Part shown: positions 25,145 to 33,750 of the stretch, piece after piece
How positions within the stretch are numbered: the first letter of the stretch is position 1
Layout: each line of letters starts with the position of its first letter
Source of the DNA: Roseomonas fluvialis
GTDB lineage: Bacteria > Pseudomonadota > Alphaproteobacteria > Acetobacterales > Acetobacteraceae
DNA: 64,000 nt
Direction: 5' to 3'
Assembly (NCBI RefSeq): GCF_022846615.1
Contig: NZ_AP025637.1
Span: forward strand, 1,668,501 to 1,732,500
Notes under the pieces: model-generated
What the model was told of the DNA's origin: nothing
Databases searched by the model: none
Seen by the model: the letters and a program-made list of their open reading frames with translations, nothing else
Made by a program: the position numbers and the translations under genes

Positions 25145-25846
25145 ATGCCGCGCCTGCACCTGCATCCTGAACGTCACCTCGTCTCGCGCATCGGCTGGCT
25201 GCGCGCGGCGGTGCTTGGGGCGAATGATGGCATTGTTTCGACCGCCAGCCTCATCGTCGGCGTGGCGGCTGCGGCAGCCACGCAGAGCGACATCTTGATC
25301 GCCGGCGTGGCCGGACTAGTCGCGGGTGCGATGTCGATGGCGGCCGGCGAGTACGTGTCGGTCAGCTCCCAATCCGACACCGAGCAGGCCGACCTGGCAC
25401 GGGAGACGGAGGAGCTGCGGGACAACCCCGTCTTTGAGCACGAGGAACTGGCTGACATCTACGTCCGCCGCAGCGTAGAGCGTGGGTTGGCCCGGCAGGT
25501 CGCCGCACAGCTGATGGCCAAGGACGCGCTCGGGGCGCATGCGCAGGATGAACTCGGGATGTCCGAGATCACCTCCGCGCGGCCCATCCAGGCCGCGCTG
25601 ACCTCGGCCGCGACTTTCGCCGTGGGCGCGGCCATGCCCCTGCTGATGGTGGTCGTCGCACCAACCCAACTGCTCGTCTGGGTCGTCTCCGGCGCCTCGC
25701 TGGCCTTTCTGGCGTTGCTCGGTGCCATTGGCGCCCAGGCGGGTGGGGCAAATGTGCTGCGTGCCACGGCGCGCGTGACCTTCTGGGGCGCGCTGGCAAT
25801 GGCATTGACCGCCGGCATCGGTGCGGTGGTCGGCATCGCTGTGTGA
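25145..25846 (+). CDS. VIT1/CCC1-family transporter
   Basis: A 233-aa inner-membrane protein. N-terminal RIGWLRAAVLGANDGIVSTASLIVGVAAAAA is the family signature with the substrate-path Asp, followed by 'GAMSMAAGEYVSVSSQSDTEQADLARE' (Met/Glu metal-path residues and start of the cytosolic metal-binding helices), an acidic helix pair (about 80-140) and three C-terminal membrane segments. VIT1/CCC1 proteins export Fe2+ or Mn2+ from the cytosol. It follows the octaheme gene by 6 bp in the same operon, which hints that the redox chain handles iron. Confidence 0.92.
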   Translation: MPRLHLHPERHLVSRIGWLRAAVLGANDGIVSTASLIVGVAAAAATQSDILIAGVAGLVAGAMSMAAGEYVSVSSQSDTEQADLARETEELRDNPVFEHEELADIYVRRSVERGLARQVAAQLMAKDALGAHAQDELGMSEITSARPIQAALTSAATFAVGAAMPLLMVVVAPTQLLVWVVSGASLAFLALLGAIGAQAGGANVLRATARVTFWGALAMALTAGIGAVVGIAV

Positions 25847-25964
25847 AGCACGCCCTGCCTGGCCGGGCCTCGTCGGTTGCTTCAGATCAACGACATTGCG
25901 CGCTTTCGGGTCCACGGAGGTCTAGCCATACGGCGCAGAGCCGTTGTGTTGGGGGGAACTGCCC

Positions 25965-27386
25965 ATGCGGCGCATTGGCCTTGTCTCTGGTCTGGTCGTC
26001 TTCGGTGGCGCGCTTGGCCTGTCATGGTGGACGCATGGCAGCGGTGTCGTGCGCGACGATCCATCGCGACATATCAGCATTCCGCAGGCGCTGACTGTCC
26101 CGCTGACCGTCCAGGTCGCGCACAACGGCACGGATGTGTGGTTCCGCTATCGTTGGCCCGCGCCGAATGCCGGCATCTTCCACGACATGCTGCGCTTCGA
26201 TGGCACGGCCTGGCAGGTGCGCGGCGGCGCCGCGCCGGGCTCAAACCCCGATGGGCTGCATGAAGACCGCGTCTCGATGATGCTCGATGACGGCAGCGTG
26301 CCGGAATTCGGCCGTTATGGCGGCTATTTCGCGATCGGCGACAGGCTCGCGGGCTTCACGGTCGAGGCCAGCGGGCGCGAGATCGCGGCGCATCCGGAAC
26401 TCGGTCGCCGTCTCGGGCTGGACGAGGCCACGAAATACCTGCCCGCGACGCGCAGCAACGCGCAGGACTGGTCCTCGGTTGTGCCGGAGGCAGAGCAGCG
26501 CCGCCTGCAGGCGGCGGGATACTTCCTGGACCTCTGGCACTGGCGCGCCGCGCGCTCGAACCCGATGGGCGTGGCGGATGACCAGTTCATCACCGCCGGC
26601 CGGCTCAGCGATGCCGGGCGCGGTGCCTACGCCACCAACTGGGATGGTGCGAACCGTCGTCCGCAGCTGATGTTCGACCCGGCCCGCGCCGGCCGCACGG
26701 CACTGCGCTGGGATGATGTGGTGCAAGGCCGCGTCGGGCAGGATGACGTGAACGCGCTGCGGCCGGACCTCTCGGCCCCGTTCGACCCGTCGCTGGCCTG
26801 GCAGGAGGGCGATACGCTGCCGCGGCGCATCCTGCGCGCCCCGCAGGCCTCGCGCGCCGACATAGCGGTGGCCGGGCGCGCGCGCTGGGCGGATGGCTTT
26901 TGGGACGTCACGCTGCGCCGGCGCATGGACACGGGCCAGCCGCAGGAGGACAAGATCCTGCGCGATGGTGGCGTCTACCAGGCGGCTTTCGCGATCCATC
27001 GCCAGGCGACCGGCGGGCGCTGGCACTACGTCTCCCTGCCCTTCAGCGTCGGTCTGGGGCGGGAGGCCGACATCGTCGCCACGCGCTTCGAGGGCGAGGC
27101 GCCCGGCTGGCAACAGCCGGCCAACGCCGTCACGCTGTTCTACCCGGGCCAAGTGAACTGGCCGCTGATCATCAGCGAGCGCCACCCCGGTGCCGACCGG
27201 GTGCGCGCCGGCGTGCCGGTGCGTTTCCGGCACAGCGAGGATCAGCTTGCGCATTACGGTGTCGAGATGGAATTCCGCGAGGCGATCCGACACCAGTGGC
27301 TGTTGACGCTTGCCGCGGGCGTGGCGCTGATCGCCGCCTTCGGCTTCGCCCTGACCAGCACCATCGGCCGCGGAAGGAGCGCCTGA
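25965..27386 (+). CDS. ethylbenzene-dehydrogenase-related (cyt c-552/DMSO reductase-like) haem-binding protein
   Basis: A 473-aa exported protein with an N-terminal signal/anchor (RRIGLVSGLVVFGGALGLSWW), a large extracytoplasmic beta-rich domain and a C-terminal membrane segment (LLTLAAGVALIAAFGFAL). The domain resembles the haem b gamma subunit of ethylbenzene/DMS dehydrogenases: 'LTVQVAHNGTDVWFRYRWP', 'EDRVSMMLDDG', 'LDLWHWRAARSNPMGVADDQF' and 'WADGFWDVTLRRRM'. No molybdopterin or iron-sulfur partner is nearby, so it may take electrons from the octaheme protein instead. ATG 25965 follows GGGGGGA. An ATG seven codons earlier is unlikely. Confidence 0.8.
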   Translation: MRRIGLVSGLVVFGGALGLSWWTHGSGVVRDDPSRHISIPQALTVPLTVQVAHNGTDVWFRYRWPAPNAGIFHDMLRFDGTAWQVRGGAAPGSNPDGLHEDRVSMMLDDGSVPEFGRYGGYFAIGDRLAGFTVEASGREIAAHPELGRRLGLDEATKYLPATRSNAQDWSSVVPEAEQRRLQAAGYFLDLWHWRAARSNPMGVADDQFITAGRLSDAGRGAYATNWDGANRRPQLMFDPARAGRTALRWDDVVQGRVGQDDVNALRPDLSAPFDPSLAWQEGDTLPRRILRAPQASRADIAVAGRARWADGFWDVTLRRRMDTGQPQEDKILRDGGVYQAAFAIHRQATGGRWHYVSLPFSVGLGREADIVATRFEGEAPGWQQPANAVTLFYPGQVNWPLIISERHPGADRVRAGVPVRFRHSEDQLAHYGVEMEFREAIRHQWLLTLAAGVALIAAFGFALTSTIGRGRSA

Positions 27387-27388
27387 TC

Positions 27389-27943
27389 ATGGCCGCCTAT
27401 CACATCCTGATCGTCCATTTCCCGATTGCGCTGCTGACGGTCGCGATGCTCGCGATCCTGCTGCGTGCGGTCTCCACAGGACGGCTCGCGCTGGCGGTGG
27501 ATCACGCGCTTGTGCCGCTGCTCGCGATCGGCGTCGTCTCCAGCGCGGTGGCCTTCGGCATCGGCATGCTGGTGTGGCCCTTCGATGCCATCTCCACCTC
27601 GCCGCTCGGGCGGAACCACATACTCTCCGCCAGCTGGACACTGGCCTATTGGGCGCTGCTGCTGGCGGTCCGCTGGCGCGCGGGCGAAGCGGTGTGGGAG
27701 GGGCCGTCGCGTTGGGTGATGGTCGGCCTGGCGCTGCTCGGCAGCTTGTTGCTGACCATCACCGGCACGCTCGGCGGGCATTTGACCGGCACACCGACCG
27801 CGGCCTCCCAGGCGCTGCGCGCAATGGGGTGGGAGGTCTACACCACCTACTACGTGCCGGATGGCACGCTGTGGGCCATTGGCGGCGCCTGCCTGGTGCT
27901 GCTTGGCATCGGGCTGGTGGCGCGGCGGCAACGCGCCGCCTGA
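27389..27943 (+). CDS. DUF2231-like membrane protein
   Basis: A 184-aa protein with about five hydrophobic segments. It starts MAAYHILIVHFPIALLTVAML, the typical DUF2231 opening in which the His may bind haem; further His residues occur in GRNHILSASW and GGHLTG. It follows the ethylbenzene-dehydrogenase-like gene by 2 bp, with GGAAGGAG inside that gene's end as ribosome site, so the two are co-translated. It could be the membrane haem partner of the preceding protein; biochemical role of the family is unproven. Confidence 0.75.
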   Translation: MAAYHILIVHFPIALLTVAMLAILLRAVSTGRLALAVDHALVPLLAIGVVSSAVAFGIGMLVWPFDAISTSPLGRNHILSASWTLAYWALLLAVRWRAGEAVWEGPSRWVMVGLALLGSLLLTITGTLGGHLTGTPTAASQALRAMGWEVYTTYYVPDGTLWAIGGACLVLLGIGLVARRQRAA

Positions 27944-27946
27944 GTC

Positions 27947-28885
27947 TCACAGCGTGGAGGTGACGGCGCCATCCTCGCCCACGAGGATGGCGTCCAACCC
28001 CGCCTTGCGAATCAGCGCCTGGCCCGCCTGCGCACCCAACACCATGACCGCGGTCGCCCAGGCATCGGCCGCCATGCAGCTCGGCGCCAGCACCGAGGCC
28101 GAGGCGATGCCGTCCGTGAGGGGCGCGCGTGCCGCCGGATCCATGGTGTGCGACACCACCGTGCCGTCCGCCTCTCGCCAGTGCCGATAATTGCCGGACG
28201 TCGCAACGGCCATGTCCGTCAGCTCGATCACGCCCATCGCTTCGCGGCTGTGCCGGTCCGGACGCTCATGCGCCACGGCCCAGGCCGTGCCATCCGACTT
28301 CACGCCCCGCGCCCGCATCTCGCCATCGATGCCGACGAGCCAGGAGCGAATCCCTGACGCGTCCATGACGCGCGCCATCTCATCCACACCGAAGCCCTTG
28401 GCAATGCCCGAGAGATCAAGGGTGAGCGGAGCCACCTTACGCGCGCAGGACGCGGTGACGTCCAACTGCAAGGCCTCTGTCGTGGCGGCACGCGGCAGTG
28501 CGGACGCAGCCGCGATGAGGCTCTGGTCCGGCTGTCGGGGCCCGGGACCGAAGCCCCAGGCCGATACCAGCGCGCCAACGCCAATATCGAAGGCGCCGTT
28601 CGTGGCCCGGCCGATCTTCAGCGCCTCGGCCAGCACGGTCAGCAGTTCGCGCGGGATCGCGACCCATTCGCCAACCGGCGCCGCATTTAGGCGGCTGAGG
28701 TCGGAGTCGGGCTTCCATGTGGACATCTGCCGGTCCACGTGATCCACGGCGTCGAACAGCGCCGCCGCCAGTGGGTCGGTCGCCATGCCTTCAGGCGCGA
28801 AGAGCACCGCAGCGTAGCGTGTGCCCATGGTCGGGCCGTTGAGCGCGTGGCGCACCAACGGCGCCGCCTCAATAGACGTCTTCAC
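27947..28885 (-). CDS. apbE: FAD:protein FMN transferase (ApbE family)
   Basis: A 312-aa flavin transferase that attaches FMN through a phosphoester to Thr/Ser of target proteins on the outer face of the membrane. Family features: 'MGTRYAAVLFA' near the start, 'LSRLNAAPVGEWVAIPRELLTVL', 'FDIGVGALVSAWGFGP', 'LDLSGIAKGFGVDEMARVM', 'SWLVGIDGEMRARG' and the metal-binding C-terminal 'SHTMDPAARAPL'. No obvious signal peptide is present, so export route is unclear. ATG 28885 overlaps the end of the PepSY-flavodoxin reductase gene by 17 bp. The likely local substrate is the DUF2271 protein at 31089-31574. Confidence 0.93.
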   Translation of the reverse strand: MKTSIEAAPLVRHALNGPTMGTRYAAVLFAPEGMATDPLAAALFDAVDHVDRQMSTWKPDSDLSRLNAAPVGEWVAIPRELLTVLAEALKIGRATNGAFDIGVGALVSAWGFGPGPRQPDQSLIAAASALPRAATTEALQLDVTASCARKVAPLTLDLSGIAKGFGVDEMARVMDASGIRSWLVGIDGEMRARGVKSDGTAWAVAHERPDRHSREAMGVIELTDMAVATSGNYRHWREADGTVVSHTMDPAARAPLTDGIASASVLAPSCMAADAWATAVMVLGAQAGQALIRKAGLDAILVGEDGAVTSTL

Positions 28886-31067
28886 GGTAGCGGCCCTCCG
28901 ATTTCAGCGTTGCGAGGTCGAGGCCCAGTGGGTGCAGGATCGCTTCGAAAGCGCGTGCGACGCCGCCCGCCATGTCGCGCCCGCCGCAGACCAGCACCTG
29001 CGCGCCGTGCTGCACCAGGTCGCGCAGCGCCGCGGCATCGGCGGCCAGCCGGTCCTGCACGTACCCGCCGCCCGGCACGCGGGAGAAGGCGGTGTTCAGC
29101 CGTGCAAGGCGCCCATCCTCCACGTATTGGCCCAACTCCGACCCATAGAGAAAATCTGAGCCGGGATTGCGACCACCCCAGTAGAGGTGCATCGGCCGGT
29201 GCCTGGTGTTGTGGCGGATGAAGCCTGCCAGCGGGCCAATCCCGGTGCCGGCCCCGATGAGGATCACGGGCGCCTTGCCACGGCTCGGGCGGAAGGCAGG
29301 ATTGGGTCGGATGAAGGCCTCGATCCGACCGCCGATCGGCGAGTGATGCAGGAAGCCGGAGCACAGGCCGCCCGCCTGCTTGCGCACGCATATCTCCAGC
29401 ACGCCATCGGTCGAGGCTGAAGCGAGCGAGTAGAAGCGCGGCAGGTCGGTGCCGGATGCCAGGATGCCGACTAAGTCGCCAGCCTCGAAGCGCGGCAGGC
29501 TTCGGCGCCGCCAGAAGCCACCGCCGGCAGGCAGTGCAAAGCTCAGGATGGCGGTGGGTGTCTGTGATTCCGCGCCGTATTCGACGCGGCTGGAGAGTTC
29601 CAGCGCCGTGGTCTTCGGGCGCGCGGCGTCATGGGCCAGTTCGAGCTTGGTGCCGATCGCCTCACCCAGCACAATGCCCCAAGCGGCGAAGGTCTGTGCC
29701 GATTGCCGGTCTACCGTCCAAGCTTCGAGCAGCACGGGCAAGCCTTTCGCACTGAGCGCTTCGGTCACCTGTTCAGCAAAGCCGCAGAACTTGGGAAAGC
29801 TTCGATCACCGAAGCCGAGCACTGCCACGGGAAGAGCGCCACTGGCCCGTTCCAGCCGTTGGAGGAACAGCTTCGCGGAGTCCGGCGCATCCCCCTCGCC
29901 ATAGGTCGCGGTCAGGATCAGCAGGCGCTTCGCCTGGGCATAGCGCGGCGCCAAGCTGTTCATCGGCGCGGCATGCACACGATGCCCGGCCTTGGTCAGT
30001 GCCGCGTGTAGGGTGACGGCGAAGCCCCAGGTGCTGTTGCCCTCGCTGCCGACGAGGATAATCGTGTCGGCGGATTGTGCGCCGACATTCTGCCGGATCT
30101 TCGGCAGGGCAGCGCGCCGGCGCCACCAGATCACGCCACCGGCGCCAGCCAGAACGGGCGCGGTGAGCGCAGCCAGGCCGAGCAGCAACGCCAGCGGCCA
30201 GACGCTGCGGCCGGTATGCAGCATGACGATGGTCTCGTGCACCTGCCGCACCAGGCCGTTCGGCGTGAAGTCCAGCACCTGCCCGGTCGCGGCATCCACA
30301 TGGGCGATGCCCTGCGCCGCGGTCAGCGTATAGGGGTCGGTCAGGTCGTCGCCATAAGGAAAGGTGAGCTCGCGCAGGGCAGACAGATCCACCGCTTGCA
30401 GCGCCACCAACTGCCCCGGCGGAAGCCGCGCGGCACCGCTCGGTTGCACGAGCGCCGCGACCTCGGTCGCCGCGCCATCAGGCAGCACGCCGAAGGTCGC
30501 AAGCGACATCCAGCAGCCGGTCAACGCCGACAGCGTGAGGCCGATCACCGCGAAGCGTCCGAGCTCGCAATGCAGCCGCTGGGAGAGTGTGCCTCGGCTG
30601 GGCCGCAGGATCACCGCCCAGCCGCCAAGTCGCGCTGCCAGGAGCAAGGCACCCGAGACGCACAGCACCAGCATCGCTGCCGCCCCCAGTCCCGCCGCCA
30701 CGCGCCCTGCGTCGCCCATCAGGAAGGAGCGATGCAAATTGGTGATGGTCCGGCTTAGGTTCGAGGGCTCATACGGCCCTTTCGCCTGGCCGGTGAGGGG
30801 GTCGACCAGCTCCGCGCCCGGCATATCCGCCTCGAAGTAGTAGGCGATGACCGAGCCGGAGGCTGTCCTGACGATCCGCTCCACTTCCGGATGCCGCGCT
30901 TGCACGGCCTCGGCGATGGCGGCCACGCTGACCTGACCGGCTGCAGGAATGGTGGAGCCGCTGCGATCGACAATCGAGTCGAAGGCGAGGAAAGCGCCCG
31001 TCAACGCCAGCGCCGCGATAAGCAACGCGGCGAAGAGGCCCGGCAGGGAATGGAGGCGGCGAAGCAT
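28869..31067 (-). CDS. PepSY-TM / flavodoxin / FNR membrane reductase
   Basis: A 732-aa transmembrane electron-transfer protein. The N-terminal half is a PepSY-associated TM module: TM at about 10-30, a periplasmic PepSY region, paired TMs at about 120-195, a second periplasmic part and a last TM near 290-315 ending VIWWRRR. It then enters the cytosol as a flavodoxin domain (ILVGSEGNSTWGFAVTLH; LTATYGEGDAPDSA), an FAD domain with PRFYSLAS and an NADP domain (LIGAGTGIGPLAGFIRH; VLVCGGRDMAGG) ending GRYREDVY, as in sulfite-reductase/P450-reductase flavoproteins. It should pass NADPH electrons through FAD and FMN across the membrane to a periplasmic acceptor, probably the DUF2271 protein encoded upstream. 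Confidence 0.92.
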   Translation of the reverse strand: MLRRLHSLPGLFAALLIAALALTGAFLAFDSIVDRSGSTIPAAGQVSVAAIAEAVQARHPEVERIVRTASGSVIAYYFEADMPGAELVDPLTGQAKGPYEPSNLSRTITNLHRSFLMGDAGRVAAGLGAAAMLVLCVSGALLLAARLGGWAVILRPSRGTLSQRLHCELGRFAVIGLTLSALTGCWMSLATFGVLPDGAATEVAALVQPSGAARLPPGQLVALQAVDLSALRELTFPYGDDLTDPYTLTAAQGIAHVDAATGQVLDFTPNGLVRQVHETIVMLHTGRSVWPLALLLGLAALTAPVLAGAGGVIWWRRRAALPKIRQNVGAQSADTIILVGSEGNSTWGFAVTLHAALTKAGHRVHAAPMNSLAPRYAQAKRLLILTATYGEGDAPDSAKLFLQRLERASGALPVAVLGFGDRSFPKFCGFAEQVTEALSAKGLPVLLEAWTVDRQSAQTFAAWGIVLGEAIGTKLELAHDAARPKTTALELSSRVEYGAESQTPTAILSFALPAGGGFWRRRSLPRFEAGDLVGILASGTDLPRFYSLASASTDGVLEICVRKQAGGLCSGFLHHSPIGGRIEAFIRPNPAFRPSRGKAPVILIGAGTGIGPLAGFIRHNTRHRPMHLYWGGRNPGSDFLYGSELGQYVEDGRLARLNTAFSRVPGGGYVQDRLAADAAALRDLVQHGAQVLVCGGRDMAGGVARAFEAILHPLGLDLATLKSEGRYREDVY

Positions 31068-31088
31068 GTCAGCGATCCGGCGTCGTCG

Positions 31089-31574
31089 TCACATGTCGAA
31101 CTTGAAGGACGCGACATAGCCGCGGCCCGAAACGGGGCGGCCATTGGCCGCCGTCGTCAGTGGCGCGGTGATCTCACCAGGGTGGTCACGCCCGTCCTCG
31201 ACCGCGGTATCGACGCGGATCTGGTAGCCGGCATCGATCAAGGCATCGGCGATGTCGACGGTGACACGAAGCGTCTGGCCGCTGCCAACGCTGGCGCCGG
31301 TGATGCCGTCGATGCGGGCGGTCTCGCTGGTCCTGCCACGTGCCCACGCACTCAGATGGGTGTAGTACTTGGCCTTGCCGCCCGCGACGCGCAGCGTGGA
31401 ATGGAAGCGGCCCTGCGCATCCACGAGATAGATCGCAAGGTAGGCGCCATTGCCGCCATAGGGGCGCAGCTGCGTCGTGAGCGTGACACTGCGCGCCTCG
31501 GCTGGCGGAGCGAAGGCCAGGGCCGGGAAGGCGAGCGTGGCCGCGAGGCCGAGTGTGGCGACGATCTTGTTCAT
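31089..31574 (-). CDS. DUF2271 periplasmic protein with putative flavinylation motif
   Basis: A 161-aa exported protein (signal peptide 1-28, ALAFAPPAEA). DUF2271 features: SVTLTTQLRPYGGNGAYLAIYLVDAQGRFHSTLRV and the C-terminal 'GYQIRVDTAVEDG...AAPLTTAANGRPVSGRGYVASFKFDM'-like region. Residues 92-95 read TGAS within DGITGASVGSG, which matches the (S/T)GA(S/T) motif that ApbE enzymes flavinylate. It lies 21 bp before the PepSY reductase and shares an operon with apbE. Inference: a periplasmic FMN carrier taking electrons from the reductase. Confidence 0.85.
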   Translation of the reverse strand: MNKIVATLGLAATLAFPALAFAPPAEARSVTLTTQLRPYGGNGAYLAIYLVDAQGRFHSTLRVAGGKAKYYTHLSAWARGRTSETARIDGITGASVGSGQTLRVTVDIADALIDAGYQIRVDTAVEDGRDHPGEITAPLTTAANGRPVSGRGYVASFKFDM

Positions 31575-31667
31575 CGAATCTCTCCAGCAGGAATTGCGAT
31601 GCGGGAGAGATGGACGTCCAATCTGACGCTGGCCTGAACCTGAACGGGCGACCCGTTCATCGGCGGT

Positions 31668-33029
31668 TCAGCGCGGCGCGACGAGCCCCGGTAGCTGGAC
31701 GCGGGCTTCGAAGCCGGAAGCGCGACCCGGCACGGGCGAGGTCAGCTCCAGCTCGGTGCCGGCTCCCGCGGCGACGGCCTCCGCAATCGCAAGACCGAGG
31801 CCAGAACCGCTCGTGCGGCTTTCGCCCCGTTCGAAGGGCCGCTTGAGGCGGGCCATCGTCTCCGGCTCGACCACGGCGCCGCCGTTGGACACACGCAGTC
31901 GCCCATCTTCGCTCATCACGACAGTTACTGGCTGATCGGCAGCGCCATGCTTCAGCGCATTCTCGATGAGGTTGCGGGCCAGGATGGCGAAGGCGTCGGC
32001 GTCCATGCGGGACAGCAGAACGCCGCTCACGGGCAGCGTGATGGTGAGCCGCGTAGCGGCGTCCGGATCGCCCCTGAACTCGTCCAGGACAAAGCCCAGG
32101 ACCTGCGCCAGATCCTGGGGTGTCTCGGCCAGCAGTCCGGCACCTTCGGCCTTGGCCAGCTGCAGCAGCTTCTCCGAAAGGCGTGCCAATTGGCGAAGCG
32201 CTGCCTCCACGGTCCGGGCGCGTTCGCGCGCGGCACCGTCCGGCACTTCGGCGATCAGCCGCTGGGTCTGCGCCAGTGCCGCCGCGACAGGCGTGCGCAG
32301 TTCATGGGCGCTGCTGGCGGTGAAGCCACGCTCCGCCTCCAGCGCGCGCCGCAGCCGCGCGATCAGCCGATTGACCGAGCCCGCGACAGGGGAAAGTTCA
32401 CGCGGAAGCGCTGTCGCGTTAACGGGCGACAGGTCACCACGGCCCCGCGCCTCAATTTCCCGCTCGAAGGCCTGAACCGGCCGCAGCGCGAAGCGCACCA
32501 GCGCCCAGACACCGATCTGGCTGAGCGGCAGCAGCAGCGCCAGCGGCCACAGCAGCATGCCGACCGCTTCGATGACGGCTTGGCGGCGATGGCTGATTGG
32601 CTCGGCGGCGGTGACGAACAAAGTGCCCTGCACGGCAGCCTCGGTGTAGAGGCGCAGGCCGCGCAGATCCTGAAACCCTATCGTCATCAGCACCGGGAAC
32701 GCGGCCGGATCAGCGTCATGGGATTGCAGCAGGACGCGGCCTTCACCGTCACGCACGATGTAAGTGATCTGCTCCTGGTGCGGCAGTACCGATGGCAATC
32801 GCTGGATGGGGCTCTCGCCCTCGGCCGGCGGATCGCTGTTCAGGATCTCGCTGTAGGCCAGGGGCAGGACGCGTTGTGCGACTTCCTGCAGCGCGCTGTC
32901 GAAGACTTCGTCGATCTCACTGCGCAGGATCAGCCCCGCCGCCACGCTGCCCGCAAGCCAGAGCAGGATCATCCCCAGCGCGAGGCCAAGGCCGAGGCGA
33001 CGCTGCAGGCTCTGCGGACGCCACGCCAC
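31668..33029 (-). CDS. sensor histidine kinase
   Basis: Membrane sensor kinase of 453 aa. Two membrane segments (about 10-32 and 160-182) flank a periplasmic sensor; HAMP follows, then the H box FTASSAHELRTPVAAALAQTQRLI, N box NLIENALKHG and G boxes ending SGLGLAIAEAV. The GTG at 33029 shares its G with the TAG of the response regulator; an open frame extends upstream but would overlap that gene. It resembles QseC/TctE-type kinases. Cognate partner is the adjacent regulator; likely targets are the DUF2271-PepSY-ApbE genes and the divergent PepSY gene. Confidence 0.92.
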   Translation of the reverse strand: MAWRPQSLQRRLGLGLALGMILLWLAGSVAAGLILRSEIDEVFDSALQEVAQRVLPLAYSEILNSDPPAEGESPIQRLPSVLPHQEQITYIVRDGEGRVLLQSHDADPAAFPVLMTIGFQDLRGLRLYTEAAVQGTLFVTAAEPISHRRQAVIEAVGMLLWPLALLLPLSQIGVWALVRFALRPVQAFEREIEARGRGDLSPVNATALPRELSPVAGSVNRLIARLRRALEAERGFTASSAHELRTPVAAALAQTQRLIAEVPDGAARERARTVEAALRQLARLSEKLLQLAKAEGAGLLAETPQDLAQVLGFVLDEFRGDPDAATRLTITLPVSGVLLSRMDADAFAILARNLIENALKHGAADQPVTVVMSEDGRLRVSNGGAVVEPETMARLKRPFERGESRTSGSGLGLAIAEAVAAGAGTELELTSPVPGRASGFEARVQLPGLVAPR

Positions 33030-33703
33030 TAGGATGCCGCACGCTTCGGCTGGCCAAGCCGGTAGCCCATGCCGCGGATCGTCTCGATGATGTCGTGGCC
33101 GAGCTTCTTGCGGATCCGGCCGATATAGACCTCGATGGTGTTGCTTTCGACCTCGGCGCCGAAGGAATAGAGGCGCTCCTCCATCTGCGCCTTGGTGACC
33201 AGCGCGCGGGGGCGCTGCACGAAGGCCTCGAACAGCACCCATTCGCGCGCCGTCAGGGTGATGGGGTGCCCAGCCCGCTGGATCATCCGTTGCGCTAGGT
33301 CGATGGTGAGGTCGCCGATTTCGACCTGCGGGTTCGGATTTCCGGCATACCGACGCGCCACGGCGCCGATGCGGGCCGAAAGCTCGGCCAGGTCGAACGG
33401 CTTGACGAGGTAGTCGTCTGCACCGGTGTTCAGCCCGGCGATGCGATCAGAAATCTGGTCGCGTGCGGTCAGGATAATCACCGGCGTGGCGTCACGCGCG
33501 GCGCGGCGTGCCTTGAGGAAGTCCAGCCCCCGGCCGTCCGGCAGCATGAGGTCGAGCAGGATGAGCTCGTAGGTCACCGTGCCGACGCAGTCCCGCGCCG
33601 TGTCCAGCCGCGTCGCCCAATCCACCGTATGGCCGTCGGCCGCGATCTGGTCGCGCACCGCGGCGCCCAGGATGGCGTCGTCCTCGATCAGTAGAACACG
33701 CAT
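33029..33703 (-). CDS. response regulator, OmpR/PhoB family
   Basis: A 224-aa two-component regulator. Receiver domain with acidic pocket EDD (7-9), phosphorylated Asp51 in LILLDLMLPDG and Lys in DYLVKPF; C-terminal winged helix from about 130 (VEIGDLTIDLAQRMIQRAGHPITLTAREWVLFEAF ... NTIEVYIGRIRKKLGHDIIETIRGMGYRL). ATG 33703 is the start of the receiver (MRVLLIEDD). Divergent from the PepSY gene at 33849 with an inverted repeat between them that may be its operator. Confidence 0.94.
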   Translation of the reverse strand: MRVLLIEDDAILGAAVRDQIAADGHTVDWATRLDTARDCVGTVTYELILLDLMLPDGRGLDFLKARRAARDATPVIILTARDQISDRIAGLNTGADDYLVKPFDLAELSARIGAVARRYAGNPNPQVEIGDLTIDLAQRMIQRAGHPITLTAREWVLFEAFVQRPRALVTKAQMEERLYSFGAEVESNTIEVYIGRIRKKLGHDIIETIRGMGYRLGQPKRAAS

Positions 33704-33750
33704 CCGTTGGTCCTTCGCGTCGCCGGCCGCTCCTGGTCGTAGTGCCGGCG

